DNA of 64,000 nt, from assembly GCA_944319915.1 (NCBI GenBank), contig CALUEY010000001.1, forward strand, positions 176,558-240,557. Direction: 5' to 3'. The translations under genes were made by a program, and so were the position numbers. The notes under the pieces are model-generated. The model was given only the letters and a program-made list of their open reading frames with translations, had not been told where the DNA came from and made no database searches. Numbering within the stretch: position 1 is the first letter of the stretch; every line of letters starts with the position of its first letter. Shown piece after piece: positions 34,932-44,468 of the stretch. Source of the DNA: an uncultured Prevotella sp. (GTDB taxonomy: Bacteria > Bacteroidota > Bacteroidia > Bacteroidales > Bacteroidaceae).

Positions 34932-34960
34932 AGCCTTGCAAGCATCAAGCTTGCAAGGCT
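34932..34960 (-). terminator. Terminator of tRNA-Met
   Basis: Perfect 12-bp arms AGCCTTGCAAGC / GCTTGCAAGGCT with a 5-base loop; on the minus strand followed by TTCCTTTATA. It starts 6 bp after the tRNA 3' end. Confidence 0.8.
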
Positions 34961-34966
34961 CTGTTG

Positions 34967-35040
34967 TAGCGGGGGTGGGACCCGAACCCACGACCTCCGG
35001 ATTATGAATCCGACGCTCTAACCAGCTGAGCTATCCCGCC
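34967..35040 (-). tRNA. tRNA-Met (CAT), elongator type
   Basis: 74 nt on the minus strand, beginning GGCGGGATAGCTCAGCTGG. D arm GCTC/GAGC, anticodon stem TCGGA/TCCGG with loop TTCATAA (anticodon CAT), T arm GTGGG-TTCGGGT-CCCAC. 3' CCA is not encoded. The acceptor stem has a G-U at 1:72 and an A-C mismatch at its last pair. The weak first pair G-U is not the unpaired C-A of initiator tRNA, so elongator Met (or an Ile-CAU tRNA modified by TilS) is likely. Confidence 0.93.
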
Positions 35041-35187
35041 ATGACTTGTTTGCGGGTGCAAAGGTAGGCTAAAATTTTTAATTCACAAAACTTTAGCACG
35101 ATTTTATTAGGTTTTTTGCGGGAAAAATATACTTTTGCGGCAGCAACCAATGCTTGCACATATTATTAATATATAGCAATCCTGGAT

Positions 35188-35586
35188 ATGGAACGAAAGA
35201 GAATCACCATCGAGTATCCGCTGGCGGCAAAATCGCCCTCCATCGTGTGGAAGCTGATAGGCAACGCCGCAGGGCTGCAGAAGTGGGTGGCCGACAGTGT
35301 GTCGGAAGACGGGCAGACGATGACATTTACCTGGGGCGAGAGCTGGCGGGCGCACGACGTCAAGGTGTCGCACGTGATAGGTAGCCGTAAGTTCAGCTAC
35401 CTGCGGCTGCGCTGGGAGGCCGACCATGGCGAGGACGAGTACTGGGAGATGAGGATAGAGCAGAGCGAGCACACGGGCAGCCTGGCCCTGGTCATAACCG
35501 ACTTTGCCGATGCCGACGACGAGGAGTGCATACGCGGCCTGTGGAGCGGAAACCTTGCCCGCCTGCACAACGTGAGCGGGCTGTGA
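35188..35586 (+). CDS. START-like domain protein
   Basis: 132 residues, MERKRITIEYPLAAKSPSIV. YPLAAKSPSIVWKLIGNAAG, LQKWVADSV and DEYWEMRIEQSEHTGSLALV fit the helix-grip (START/AHSA1-like) fold. A family of this length is conserved in Bacteroidetes near lptG. No catalytic motif is visible; it may bind a hydrophobic ligand. It lies upstream of lptG on the same strand, but lptG has its own -7 box. Confidence 0.75.
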   Translation: MERKRITIEYPLAAKSPSIVWKLIGNAAGLQKWVADSVSEDGQTMTFTWGESWRAHDVKVSHVIGSRKFSYLRLRWEADHGEDEYWEMRIEQSEHTGSLALVITDFADADDEECIRGLWSGNLARLHNVSGL

Positions 35587-35666
35587 TGGCGCAGGCAGCG
35601 TGTGCAGCGTGACTGTAAAAAACTGCAAAAAACGCCAAAAGGATGCCCACTCTGACTTTTTTGTGC

Positions 35667-35674
35667 TAACTTTG
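35667..35674 (+). promoter_or_regulatory. -7 box of lptG
   Basis: TAACTTTG, 39 bp upstream of the lptG ATG. Confidence 0.55.
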
Positions 35675-35713
35675 CAGGTTGGTAAGCACCAAGCATGGCA
35701 ACCAAGCAAACCG

Positions 35714-37630
35714 ATGCTCCGCATAAAGAAGTTAGACATATTCATGGCCAAGCAGTTCGGCCTGCTGTTCCTTGGAACGTTCTTCATCTGCCAGTTCGTG
35801 CTGATGATGCAGTTCCTTTGGCGCTACGTAGACGAGCTGATAGGCAAGGGGCTGTCGCTGGAGGTGCTGGCGCAGTTCTTCTGGTACATGGGCCTGATGC
35901 TCATGCCTCAGGCTTTCCCGCTGGCCATCCTGCTGTCGTCGCTCATCACCTTCGGCAACCTTGGCGAAAGCTCTGAGCTTACGGCCATCAAGGCGGCGGG
36001 CATATCGCTCATGCAGGCCATGCGCTCGCTCATCGTTGCGGTGTGCCTGATAGCCTGCTGCTCGTTCTACTTCCAGAACGTGGTGGCCCCCGACGCCAAC
36101 CGCTCGTTCAGCCAGCTGCTGCTGTCGATGAAGCAGAAGAGCCCCGAGCTGGAGATTCCCGAGGGGATATTCTACGACGGAATACCCAACTGCAACCTAT
36201 ACGTGCAGAAGAAGGCCGTGGGCACGGGCATGCTCTATGGGGTTATGATATACAGGATGAACGGCAGCTACGAGGACGCGGCCATCATCCTTGCCGACTC
36301 GGGCCGCCTGCAGTCTACCGCCGAGAAGAAGCACCTGCTGCTTACGCTGTACAGCGGCGAGTGGTTTGAGAACATGCAGTCGCAGGACTTGGCGGGCAGC
36401 GCAAGTGTGCCTTACCGCCGCGAGACGTTCTCAACGAAGCAGATAGTGCTCGACTTTGACGGCGGCTTCAACATGGCCGACGTGGCGAGCATAGCATCCG
36501 ACGCCAAGACGAAGAGCATAGGCAAGATACTGCTCGACCTCGACTCCATGAGGCAGTTCAACGACAGCGTGGCCCACTCGTTCTTCATCGACTCAAGGCG
36601 GACGGCATTCCGCCGCCCCGACGTGAGCCGGGAGGACTCCGCCAGGGCCTTGGCCACGGCCATGGCCGATACCGTGGACATAGACTCCATTTACCTGAAG
36701 CAAAGCCCCGAGCTGAGGCAGCAGGCTGTGAAGGCCGCCCTCAACAACGTGCAGATGTATGCCTCGGAGCTTGACATGAAGGGCGACTACATGAAGGGAC
36801 TTAACCGCAACGTGCGCACCCACCAGATAGAGGCCATAGGCAAGGTGACGCTCGCCTTGTCGTGCGTGATTTTCTTCTTCATTGGCGCGCCCCTTGGGGC
36901 CATAATCCGCAAGGGGGGCCTGGGTGTGCCGGTGATAATCTCGGTGCTGGTGTTCATCGTTTACTTCATCTTCGAGAATTCGGGCATGAAGATGGCGCGC
37001 GACGGGGTGTGGACGGTGTGGTTCGGGAAGCTCATATCCACGGCAGTGCTCACGCCGCTGGCCGTGTTCTTCACCTACAAGGCCAACAACGACTCCGTGG
37101 TGTTCAACATCGACCTCTACCGCTCGCTGCTCTACTCCATGCTCGGGTTGAGGCTTAAACGCCACGTGTACCGCAAGGAGGTGATAATCAACGACCCCGA
37201 CTACGCCGCCGACGCTGAGCTGCTGAGGAAGCTGACGCGCGACATAACGGATTATTCGAGGCAGCACAACCTGCTGCGCGCGCCTAACCCCATAAAGGTG
37301 TTTTTCCGTGAGGGCGACGACCAACGCATACGCGAGATAAACGGCGAGCTGGAGGGAGTGATAGAAGACCTGTCGAACACGAAGGACAAGGCGGTGCTGG
37401 CCGAACTAAACAAATACCCCATACTGGCCACACACGCCCATACGCGCCCTTTCCGCCGCAAGTGGCTCAACGCCACGGTGGGCATCATAGTGCCGCTGGG
37501 GCTGTTCTTTTACATAAGGATGCTGCGCTTCCGCCTGCGCCTGCTGCGCGACCTCAGGGCCATCCGCTCCGCCAACGAGGCCATCGTGGCCCGCATTGTG
37601 GAGATGGGCTTCAGCAAGAACCAACAATAA
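35714..37630 (+). CDS. lptG: LptF/LptG-family LPS export permease
   Basis: 638 residues from MLRIKKLDIFMAKQFGLLFL. Three N-terminal helices (FLGTFFICQFVLMMQFLWRY, FWYMGLMLMPQAFPLAILLS, MRSLIVAVCLIACCSFYF), a periplasmic jellyroll domain, then three C-terminal helices (IGKVTLALSCVIFFFIGAPL with GAIIRKGGLGVP, LVFIVYFIFENSGMKMA). ~150 further residues and a last helix follow (GIIVPLGLFFYIRM). The conserved APLGAIIRKGG motif supports LptF/G. It moves LPS from the inner membrane to the Lpt bridge. Start upstream of 35714 unsupported. Confidence 0.92.
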   Translation: MLRIKKLDIFMAKQFGLLFLGTFFICQFVLMMQFLWRYVDELIGKGLSLEVLAQFFWYMGLMLMPQAFPLAILLSSLITFGNLGESSELTAIKAAGISLMQAMRSLIVAVCLIACCSFYFQNVVAPDANRSFSQLLLSMKQKSPELEIPEGIFYDGIPNCNLYVQKKAVGTGMLYGVMIYRMNGSYEDAAIILADSGRLQSTAEKKHLLLTLYSGEWFENMQSQDLAGSASVPYRRETFSTKQIVLDFDGGFNMADVASIASDAKTKSIGKILLDLDSMRQFNDSVAHSFFIDSRRTAFRRPDVSREDSARALATAMADTVDIDSIYLKQSPELRQQAVKAALNNVQMYASELDMKGDYMKGLNRNVRTHQIEAIGKVTLALSCVIFFFIGAPLGAIIRKGGLGVPVIISVLVFIVYFIFENSGMKMARDGVWTVWFGKLISTAVLTPLAVFFTYKANNDSVVFNIDLYRSLLYSMLGLRLKRHVYRKEVIINDPDYAADAELLRKLTRDITDYSRQHNLLRAPNPIKVFFREGDDQRIREINGELEGVIEDLSNTKDKAVLAELNKYPILATHAHTRPFRRKWLNATVGIIVPLGLFFYIRMLRFRLRLLRDLRAIRSANEAIVARIVEMGFSKNQQ

Positions 37631-37639
37631 AGCAAAGAT

Positions 37640-38848
37640 ATGGCAGACACAAGGTTAGACAAGATAGAAGATGCTCTCGCCGACTTCCGCGAGGGCAAGT
37701 TCGTGATAGTGGTTGACGACGAAGACCGGGAGAATGAGGGCGACCTAATCATGGCGGCCGAGAAGATAACGCCCGAGGCCGTGAACTTCATGCTGAAAAA
37801 CGCCCGGGGGGTGCTCTGCGCACCCATTACCATGAGCCGCTGCGACGAACTCGACCTGCCCAGGCAGGTGGAGGACAACACGTCGGTGCTCGGCACTCCT
37901 TTCACCGTCACCATCGACAAGCTTGAGGGCTGCACCACGGGCGTGTCGGCGCACGACCGCGCTGCCACCATCCGCGCACTGGCCGACCCGGCATCAACGC
38001 CGCAGACGTTTGGCAGGCCGGGCCACATCAACCCCCTCTACGCCCAGGACCACGGTGTGCTGCGCCGCTCTGGCCACACCGAGGCTGCCGTGGACCTTTG
38101 CAAGCTCGCCGGGCTGTACCCCGCCGGGGCGCTCATGGAGATAATGAGCGACGACGGAACCATGGCCCGCCTGCCGGAGCTGCGCGCCTTTGCCGACAAG
38201 CACGGGCTGAAGATAATAGCCATCAAGGACCTCATCGCCTACCGCCTCAAGACGGAGTCGCTCATAGAGGTTGGCGCCGAGGTTGACATGCCCACGGCTT
38301 ACGGACATTTCCGCCTGATACCTTTCCGCCAGAAAAGCAGCGGTCTGGAGCACATGGCGCTTATCAAGGGCAACTGGAGGCCTGACGAGCCGGTGCTCGT
38401 GAGGGTTCACTCGTCGTGCGCCACCGGCGACATCCTCGGCAGCAAGCGTTGCGATTGCGGCGAGCAGCTGCACCGCTCGATGCAGATGATTGAGAAAGAG
38501 GGCAAGGGTGTGGTGATATATATGCAGCAGGAGGGCCGCGGAATCGGCCTGATGAACAAGATACAGGCTTACAAGCTGCAGGAGCAGGGCTTCGACACCG
38601 TGGACGCCAACGTGCACCTGGGCTTCAAGCCCGACGAGCGCGACTATGGCTGCGGAGCGCAGATGCTGCGCCATCTCGGAGTACACAAGATGAGGCTGCT
38701 CACCAACAACCCCACGAAGCGAGTGGGCCTGGAGGCTTACGGACTTGAGATAGTGGAGAACGTGCCTATCGAGGTGGCTCCCAACGAGTATGACTACAAG
38801 TATCTCAAGACAAAGAAGGACCGCATGGGCCATACCCTGCACCTGTGA
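37640..38848 (+). CDS. ribBA: Bifunctional DHBP synthase / GTP cyclohydrolase II
   Basis: 402 residues. N-terminal Rib[48 protein letters not shown]-terminal Rib[21 protein letters not shown] (zinc cysteines), [34 protein letters not shown]. Supplies both precursors of riboflavin. 9 bp after lptG and probably co-transcribed. There is no FMN riboswitch in front of it. Confidence 0.96.
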   Translation: MADTRLDKIEDALADFREGKFVIVVDDEDRENEGDLIMAAEKITPEAVNFMLKNARGVLCAPITMSRCDELDLPRQVEDNTSVLGTPFTVTIDKLEGCTTGVSAHDRAATIRALADPASTPQTFGRPGHINPLYAQDHGVLRRSGHTEAAVDLCKLAGLYPAGALMEIMSDDGTMARLPELRAFADKHGLKIIAIKDLIAYRLKTESLIEVGAEVDMPTAYGHFRLIPFRQKSSGLEHMALIKGNWRPDEPVLVRVHSSCATGDILGSKRCDCGEQLHRSMQMIEKEGKGVVIYMQQEGRGIGLMNKIQAYKLQEQGFDTVDANVHLGFKPDERDYGCGAQMLRHLGVHKMRLLTNNPTKRVGLEAYGLEIVENVPIEVAPNEYDYKYLKTKKDRMGHTLHL

Positions 38849-38994
38849 TGCCCCTCGGCCTGGCCTGCGGCTGAGAGGCTTGCAACGGTGCCTGGCCTGG
38901 GGGCGGGATGTGCCGCAGCGCGCCCTTTCGTTACATTTCATTTACGAAACGATAAAAAACAATATATTTTCTTTTGGAAGACGAATAAAATAAC

Positions 38995-39002
38995 TAATTT
39001 TG
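38995..39002 (+). promoter_or_regulatory. Promoter of aspC
   Basis: -7 TAATTTTG with TTTG at 38973-38976 (18-bp spacer), 27 bp before the ATG. Confidence 0.6.
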
Positions 39003-39029
39003 CAGATAAATAGAGTAAAACAGACTATC

Positions 39030-40223
39030 ATGGCACAACTATCAGAACGTTTGCAGAGGCTCGCGCCGTCGGCCACGCTGGCGATGTCGCAGAAAAGCTC
39101 GGAGATGAAGGCCCAGGGCATCGATGTCATAAACCTCAGCGTAGGCGAGCCTGACTTCAACACGCCTGACCACATAAAGGCTGCCGCCAAGCAGGCCATC
39201 GACGATAACTATTCTAAGTATTCGCCGGTGCCTGGCTACCCCGACTTGCGCAAGGCCATTGCAGCAAAGCTTAAGAACGAGAACGGGCTTGACTACTCTG
39301 TGAACGAGATTCTTGTGTCGAATGGAGCCAAGCAGAGCGTGTGCAACACGGTGATGGCGCTCGTCAACGATGGCGACGAGGTGATAATTCCTGCGCCTTA
39401 TTGGGTGTCTTACCCGCAGATGGTGAAGCTCGCGGGGGGAGTGCCGGTGATTGTCAACGCCGGCTTCGACCAGAACTTCAAGATGACGCCCGAGCAGCTC
39501 GAGGCTGCCATAACGCCAAAGACGCGCCTGCTCATACTCTGCTCGCCAAGCAACCCTACTGGAAGCGTGTATTCCAAGGCCGAGCTTGAGGGACTGGCTC
39601 GCGTGATAAAGAGCCATGAGGATATGTTTGTGCTCGCCGACGAGATATACGAGCACATTATATATACGGGGCATCACGAGAGCATTGCCCAGTTCGAGGG
39701 AATGAAGGAGCGCACCATAATAGTAAATGGCGTGTCGAAGGCTTATGCCATGACCGGCTGGCGCATAGGTTTCATCGCCGCGCCGGAATGGATAGTGAAA
39801 GGCTGCAACAAGCTCCAGGGGCAGTACACCAGCGGCCCGTGCTCCGTCAGCCAGAAGGCGGCCGAGGCTGCCTATTCTTCAAGCCAGGAGTGCGTAGAGG
39901 CCATGCGCCAGGCTTTCCACCGCCGCCGCGACCTCATCGTAAAGCTCACGAGCGAAATCCCCGGCCTTGAGGTGAATGTGCCAGAGGGCGCGTTCTACGT
40001 GTTCCCCAAGTGCAGCGGCTTCTTCGGCAAATCCGACGGCGAGACAACGATTTCAACGTCCACCGACTTTGCGCTCTACCTGCTCGACAAGGCTCATGTG
40101 GCCACAGTTGGAGGCGACGCCTTCGGCGACCCGGAGTGCTTCCGCATGAGTTATGCCACGAGCGAGGACTGCATCATCGAGGCCATGAAGCGCATCAAGG
40201 ACGCGCTCGCTAGGCTGAGATGA
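39030..40223 (+). CDS. aspC: Class I aminotransferase (aspartate aminotransferase)
   Basis: 397 residues from MAQLSERLQRLAPSATLAM. VINLSVGEPDFNTPDHI, VSNGAKQSVCNTVMAL, LLILCSPSNPTGSVYS, DEIYEHIIY and NGVSKAYAMTGWRIGF (PLP lysine in SK) define the class I fold, subgroup 1b (thermophilic-type AspAT). Cytosolic transamination of aspartate and related amino acids. Monocistronic. Confidence 0.93.
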   Translation: MAQLSERLQRLAPSATLAMSQKSSEMKAQGIDVINLSVGEPDFNTPDHIKAAAKQAIDDNYSKYSPVPGYPDLRKAIAAKLKNENGLDYSVNEILVSNGAKQSVCNTVMALVNDGDEVIIPAPYWVSYPQMVKLAGGVPVIVNAGFDQNFKMTPEQLEAAITPKTRLLILCSPSNPTGSVYSKAELEGLARVIKSHEDMFVLADEIYEHIIYTGHHESIAQFEGMKERTIIVNGVSKAYAMTGWRIGFIAAPEWIVKGCNKLQGQYTSGPCSVSQKAAEAAYSSSQECVEAMRQAFHRRRDLIVKLTSEIPGLEVNVPEGAFYVFPKCSGFFGKSDGETTISTSTDFALYLLDKAHVATVGGDAFGDPECFRMSYATSEDCIIEAMKRIKDALARLR

Positions 40224-40309
40224 CCCGCATAAACTGACAAAAGCGGTGAGTTTTACGCTAAATGGATTAAAAGATGTTAAGCATGGGCTAAGGTCTCTGT
40301 AATATTTAT

Positions 40310-40317
40310 TATCTTTG
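40310..40317 (+). promoter_or_regulatory. -7 box of the exbB-exbD-tonB operon
   Basis: TATCTTTG, leaving a ~100-nt AT-rich leader before the exbB ATG at 40423. No clear -33. Confidence 0.55.
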
Positions 40318-40422
40318 CTGCACCGAAACGAAAACCACTTTCTATCCGTGCGGCTGGCGCAAGCCGTAAACTCGACTAAAAAACAAATTCATATTATTAA
40401 TAAACAAAAACATCAATCAATT

Positions 40423-41256
40423 ATGGCAACAACAACAAAGGCTGTGGCCCCAGCCAAGAAAAAATCAGGGTTCGGAGGTCTCAAGGACGCATGGATTCTC
40501 ATGGTGATTTGCTTGATTATCGGTTATAGCTTCTATGCTTTCGTTCTTGGAAGCCCTGACAACTTCGTTGGCGGCGACAAGGCCGGCCACCCCGCAAACC
40601 TCATGGGTACTGTTTACAAAGGTGGTCCTGTGGTAGGTCTTATCTTCACCCTCTTCCTCACGGTGGTTATGCTCGGCGTTGAGCGCTACTTCGCACTCCG
40701 CTCTGCATTCGGCACGATGAACCTCTCCAAGTTCACCGCACAGGTTAAGGCTCTCATCAAGTCCGGCAAGTTCGACGAGGCTCAGGCTCTTTGCGACAAG
40801 ATGCGTGGTTCTGTGGCCAACGTGGTGAGCGCTTCCATCAGGGCTTACAAGGACGTTGAGGGTCTCCAGGGCGTAAAGAAGGCTCAGAAGATCGCCAAGA
40901 TACAGCAGGCTCACGAGGAGGCTACCCAGCTCGAAATGCCTACCCTGCAGATGAACCTCCCCATCGTGGCAACTATCGTAACGCTTGGTACTCTTACCGC
41001 TCTGTTCGGTACTGTGCTCGGTATGATCCGTTCGTTCCAGGCCCTGTCAAGCGGTGGCGGTGCAGACTCCATGGCTCTTTCCCAGGGTATTTCCGAGGCC
41101 CTTGTGAACACGGCTTCTGGTATCGCAACGTCTTGGGTGGCTGTGGTTGTTTACAACTTCTTCACCAACAAGATCGACAAGCTGACATACGCACTCGACG
41201 AGGTAGGTTACACAATAGCTGCTACATACGACGTTAACCACACCGACGAGCTTTAA
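40423..41256 (+). CDS. exbB: MotA/TolQ/ExbB proton channel
   Basis: 277 residues from MATTTKAVAPAKKKSGFGGL. Helices ILMVICLIIGYSFYAFVLG, VVGLIFTLFLTVVMLGVERY, LPIVATIVTLGTLTALFGTV and ALVNTASGIATSWVAVVVYN match ExbB/TolQ. Codon and base use is less GC-rich than in its neighbours, as expected of a well expressed gene. Starts the six-gene operon to 45908 that powers TonB-dependent outer-membrane transport. Confidence 0.94.
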   Translation: MATTTKAVAPAKKKSGFGGLKDAWILMVICLIIGYSFYAFVLGSPDNFVGGDKAGHPANLMGTVYKGGPVVGLIFTLFLTVVMLGVERYFALRSAFGTMNLSKFTAQVKALIKSGKFDEAQALCDKMRGSVANVVSASIRAYKDVEGLQGVKKAQKIAKIQQAHEEATQLEMPTLQMNLPIVATIVTLGTLTALFGTVLGMIRSFQALSSGGGADSMALSQGISEALVNTASGIATSWVAVVVYNFFTNKIDKLTYALDEVGYTIAATYDVNHTDEL

Positions 41257-41282
41257 TTGTTTTACCTTTTAAATCTTTTCTA

Positions 41283-41894
41283 ATGGGTAAAATAAAAATA
41301 CAGAAAAAAGACGTCTGGATTGACATGACACCTATGTCTGACGTGATGACGCTGCTTCTGTGCTTCTTCATGTTGACCTCAACATTCTTGCAGCCAGAGC
41401 CGATACAAGTCAACACGCCAAGCTCGGTGTCGGAGGCTAAGGTGCCGGAAAACGATGTCCTGACTATCCTTGTCGGCAATGACGGCAAGATATTCTTGGG
41501 CACCGAGAACAAGAACAACATGAACGCCATGCTGCAGACCATTGCAGACAAGTTCGGGTTGTCCTTCAACAGCCAGCAGCTTAAGAACTTCAGCCAGGAG
41601 TCTATGTTAGGTGCTCCAATCAATGTGCTGGGCAACTACCTGAGCCTTGAGAAGGAGAAGATGGCAGAGGAAATCAAGAAGCTTGGCATCCCCACTGACA
41701 GCATCGATGGCGGAATGAGCGAGTTCCAGGAGTGGGTGAAGGCCGCAAGGGAGGCCAACCCCGACATCACCATCGCCATCAAGTGTGACGCTAAGACACC
41801 TTACAAGGTCGTCAAGACCATGATGTCTGAGCTTCAGGACATGAACGAGAACCGTTACAGGCTTATAACGAATCTTAAACAGGGGGAGGAATAA
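41283..41894 (+). CDS. exbD: ExbD/TolR-family protein (first)
   Basis: 203 residues. Short cytosolic start, then WIDMTPMSDVMTLLLCFFML (the D of VMTLL region is in the channel helix) and a periplasmic domain that is longer than in E. coli ExbD. 26 bp after exbB and 3 bp before a second exbD. Dual ExbD is usual in Bacteroidetes. Confidence 0.92.
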   Translation: MGKIKIQKKDVWIDMTPMSDVMTLLLCFFMLTSTFLQPEPIQVNTPSSVSEAKVPENDVLTILVGNDGKIFLGTENKNNMNAMLQTIADKFGLSFNSQQLKNFSQESMLGAPINVLGNYLSLEKEKMAEEIKKLGIPTDSIDGGMSEFQEWVKAAREANPDITIAIKCDAKTPYKVVKTMMSELQDMNENRYRLITNLKQGEE

Positions 41895-41897
41895 ACC

Positions 41898-42545
41898 ATG
41901 GCAAAGAAAAAAGCAAGCAAGCAGAAGAAAATGAACACCCGCGTGGACTTCACGCCTATGGTGGACATGATGATGCTTCTTATCACGTTCTTCATGCTTT
42001 GTACCACCCTCAGCAAGCCCTCGGCAATGCAGCTTACCATGCCGGCCAACGACGACAAGCTGTCTAACGAGGAGAAGTCTGTGACCAAGGCTTCGCATAC
42101 CATCACCATTTACCTTGCCTCCAACGACAAGATATACTATGTGGCTGGCATCCCGCAGTACGATGATCCATCGTGCGTGAAGGAAACCACATGGGGCCGC
42201 AAGGGCATCCGCGATGTGCTCATCAAGCACACCACCGAGGAAGGCATCAACCCCGTTGCCCGCATCATGCAGGCTAAGGCCAAGCTCGACGAGCGTAAGA
42301 CCGCTCCGGGGTCAACCATGACCGACGCCCAGTATGACAAGGAGCTTGACGAGTTGCGCAAGGGAAACATCAATGGTGAGAAGATTCCTACCTTGACCAT
42401 AATCATCAAGCCGATGGATTCCTCCAAATACAACAACATGGTCGAGGCTCTCGACGAGATGCAGATATGCAGCATTGGTAAGTATGTCATTGACAAGATA
42501 ACTCCCGATGACGAGAAGCTTCTCACGGCAAAGGGAATTAAGTAA
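41898..42545 (+). CDS. exbD: ExbD/TolR-family protein (second)
   Basis: 215 residues. NTRVDFTPMVDMMMLLITFF is the single helix with the conserved Asp, followed by a periplasmic domain that differs strongly from that of the first ExbD. Likely forms a heteromeric motor with ExbB and the other ExbD. Confidence 0.92.
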   Translation: MAKKKASKQKKMNTRVDFTPMVDMMMLLITFFMLCTTLSKPSAMQLTMPANDDKLSNEEKSVTKASHTITIYLASNDKIYYVAGIPQYDDPSCVKETTWGRKGIRDVLIKHTTEEGINPVARIMQAKAKLDERKTAPGSTMTDAQYDKELDELRKGNINGEKIPTLTIIIKPMDSSKYNNMVEALDEMQICSIGKYVIDKITPDDEKLLTAKGIK

Positions 42546-42578
42546 TCAATGGCTTTGGAAGATTAAAAAAGTAGAATT

Positions 42579-43406
42579 ATGTCGAAAATAGATCTTATAG
42601 ACAATAGCTGGGTCGATCTCGTCTTTGAAGGCAAAAACCAATCTTACGGTGCTTACCGCCTGCGCAAAAGCACAGGAAAGCGCAATTTCCTTGCGCTTGT
42701 CACCGTTCTTGTGGTCATTGCAGCTATCTTCCTCATCGTCATAGCCAAGGTCGCCATTGAGAACGCCATGCCCAAGAAGGTTGCCATCACCACTGATGTG
42801 GAGCTTTCGCAGTTGGCAAAGAAGAAGGAGGCCAAGGTTGAGCGCAAGGAACCCGTCAAGGTTGAGATGGAGCAGAAGGTCGTGGAGAAGGTTAAAAGCT
42901 CCGTGAAGTTCACGGCTCCTGTCATCAAGAAGGATGAGGACGTTGCCCCTGAGGACGAGCTGAAGTCTCAGGATGAGCTTGCCAAGACTGCCGTAGCCAT
43001 CGGTTCTTTCGATGTGAAAGGTAACGATGAGGCAGCAGGCGAGGTGCTCAAGGCCAAGGAGGTTATCGCCCAGGAAGCTCCTGTTGAGGAGAAAGTGTTC
43101 GACGTAGTAGAGCAGATGCCCCAGTTCCCTGGTGGCGACGCTGCGCTGTTCGAATACCTCTCTTCCCACATCAAGTATCCTACGATTGCAGAGGAGAATG
43201 GTGTGCAGGGTCGTGTCATTGTGACGTTCGTTGTTGAGCGCGATGGCTCCATCACCGACGTGCAGGTAGTCAAGTCCGTTGACCCGTCGCTCGACAAGGA
43301 GGCTTCGCGCGTTGTGAAGGGGATGCCCAAGTGGATTCCCGGTAAGCAGAATGGTGCGCCTGTGCGTGTTAAGTACACCGTGCCTGTGACCTTCAGACTG
43401 CAATAA
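42579..43406 (+). CDS. tonB: Energy transducer TonB
   Basis: 275 residues. Cytosolic N-terminus with GKNQSYGAYRLRKSTGKRN, one helix (LALVTVLVVIAAIFLIVIAK), a charged Lys/Glu-rich periplasmic linker, and a C-terminal TonB domain (EQMPQFPGGDAALFEYLSSH, GRVIVTFVVERDGSITDVQV, VKYTVPVTFRLQ). It transmits proton-motive force from ExbB/D to outer-membrane receptors. Its stop and the next start overlap by one base (TAATG). Confidence 0.95.
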   Translation: MSKIDLIDNSWVDLVFEGKNQSYGAYRLRKSTGKRNFLALVTVLVVIAAIFLIVIAKVAIENAMPKKVAITTDVELSQLAKKKEAKVERKEPVKVEMEQKVVEKVKSSVKFTAPVIKKDEDVAPEDELKSQDELAKTAVAIGSFDVKGNDEAAGEVLKAKEVIAQEAPVEEKVFDVVEQMPQFPGGDAALFEYLSSHIKYPTIAEENGVQGRVIVTFVVERDGSITDVQVVKSVDPSLDKEASRVVKGMPKWIPGKQNGAPVRVKYTVPVTFRLQ

Positions 43407-44371
43407 TGAAGATAAACGCATTCAACGTTTTTGTTGGATTGACTCTCGTCTTTGGCTTGCTTGGCTCATGCAAGGACAAGAAGCCGAAGAATGGAAGGAC
43501 TGACACTTACTCATCAGGGACAATTAAGTTTGTCTCTGATGAGAGTTTCAGCCCGATTATCGACGAGCAGCGCGAGATTTTCGAGTACATTTACCCGAAA
43601 GCCAAGCTAACCCCTATCTATACCAATGAGCTTGACGGCGTGAACATGCTCATGAAGGAGCAGGTTTACTTGGCCATCACTTCGCGCAATTTCACACAAA
43701 GGGAAAAAGAGAACCTTGAGGCAAGGCGTTTCCGCCCCATTGCCATACCGTTGGCTTTCGACGGGTTGGCCCTGATTGTCAACAACTCCAACCCCGACAC
43801 CATCATTTCCATCCATGACATCAAGCAGGTCCTGAGTGGGAAGGTGGCCAAGTGGAAAGCCCTTTATCCCAACTCAAAGCTTGACAGCATCGAGGTGGCC
43901 TTTGACAACAAGCAGTCGAGCACGGTGCATTACTGTGTCGATTCGCTGCTTGACGGCAAGCCCATCAACAGTCCAAACATTTACGCCGTGGACAAATCCG
44001 CCGAGGTCATCGACTTTGTTGAGAGGCATCCCAATGCCATCGGCATAATCGGGTCCAACTGGCTTAACGACAAACGCGACACAACCAACGTTACTTTCAA
44101 GCGCAACATCCGCGTGATGGGGGTGAGCAAAATTCACCCTGCCACGGTGGCAAGCAGCTGGAAGCCCTATCAGTACTACCTATGGAACGGCAACTACCCG
44201 CTTGTGCGCACCATCTATGCCTTGCTTAACGACCCACGCATGGGCCTGCCATGGGGCTTTGCCAATTTCATGTCTGCTGACCATCGCGGTCAGAGGATAT
44301 TCTTCAAGGCAGGTCTTTTGCCATATAGGGGCAACATGACCGTTAGGGAAGTCAATGTAACCGAGGAGTGA
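43406..44371 (+). CDS. PstS-like substrate-binding lipoprotein
   Basis: 321 residues. Lipoprotein signal with lipobox LLGSC near residue 22. Body of phosphate-binding-protein type: GTIKFVSDESFSPIIDEQRE, YLAITSRNFTQREKENLEAR, LALIVNNSNPDTIISIHDIK and RTIYALLNDPRMGLPWGFAN. No pst transporter genes are nearby; instead it is fused into the TonB operon. That suggests a role in TonB-linked transport or sensing rather than ABC import. This position is shared by Bacteroidales TonB loci as far as I recall. Confidence 0.82.
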   Translation: MKINAFNVFVGLTLVFGLLGSCKDKKPKNGRTDTYSSGTIKFVSDESFSPIIDEQREIFEYIYPKAKLTPIYTNELDGVNMLMKEQVYLAITSRNFTQREKENLEARRFRPIAIPLAFDGLALIVNNSNPDTIISIHDIKQVLSGKVAKWKALYPNSKLDSIEVAFDNKQSSTVHYCVDSLLDGKPINSPNIYAVDKSAEVIDFVERHPNAIGIIGSNWLNDKRDTTNVTFKRNIRVMGVSKIHPATVASSWKPYQYYLWNGNYPLVRTIYALLNDPRMGLPWGFANFMSADHRGQRIFFKAGLLPYRGNMTVREVNVTEE

Positions 44372-44468
44372 CCCATGCTTAGCCAGGCTCTTGGCCGTCT
44401 CTTCCGCGTGATTGGGGCCAAGGCTCGGTTTGAATTTCAAACAAGAAAAAGCAATTAGAGAGATTAAT

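Noticed and set aside
34658-34948. Minus-strand 96-codon ORF near tRNA-Met
   Set aside because: It crosses a promoter-like box and the tRNA terminator, has no recognisable features and conflicts with the 54-codon ORF.
37640-38848. FMN riboswitch for ribBA
   Set aside because: Only 9 bp separate ribBA from lptG, so there is no room for an aptamer.
43406-44371. Phosphate ABC importer component
   Set aside because: The protein is PstS-like, but no pstC, pstA or pstB is nearby and the gene sits in the TonB operon.
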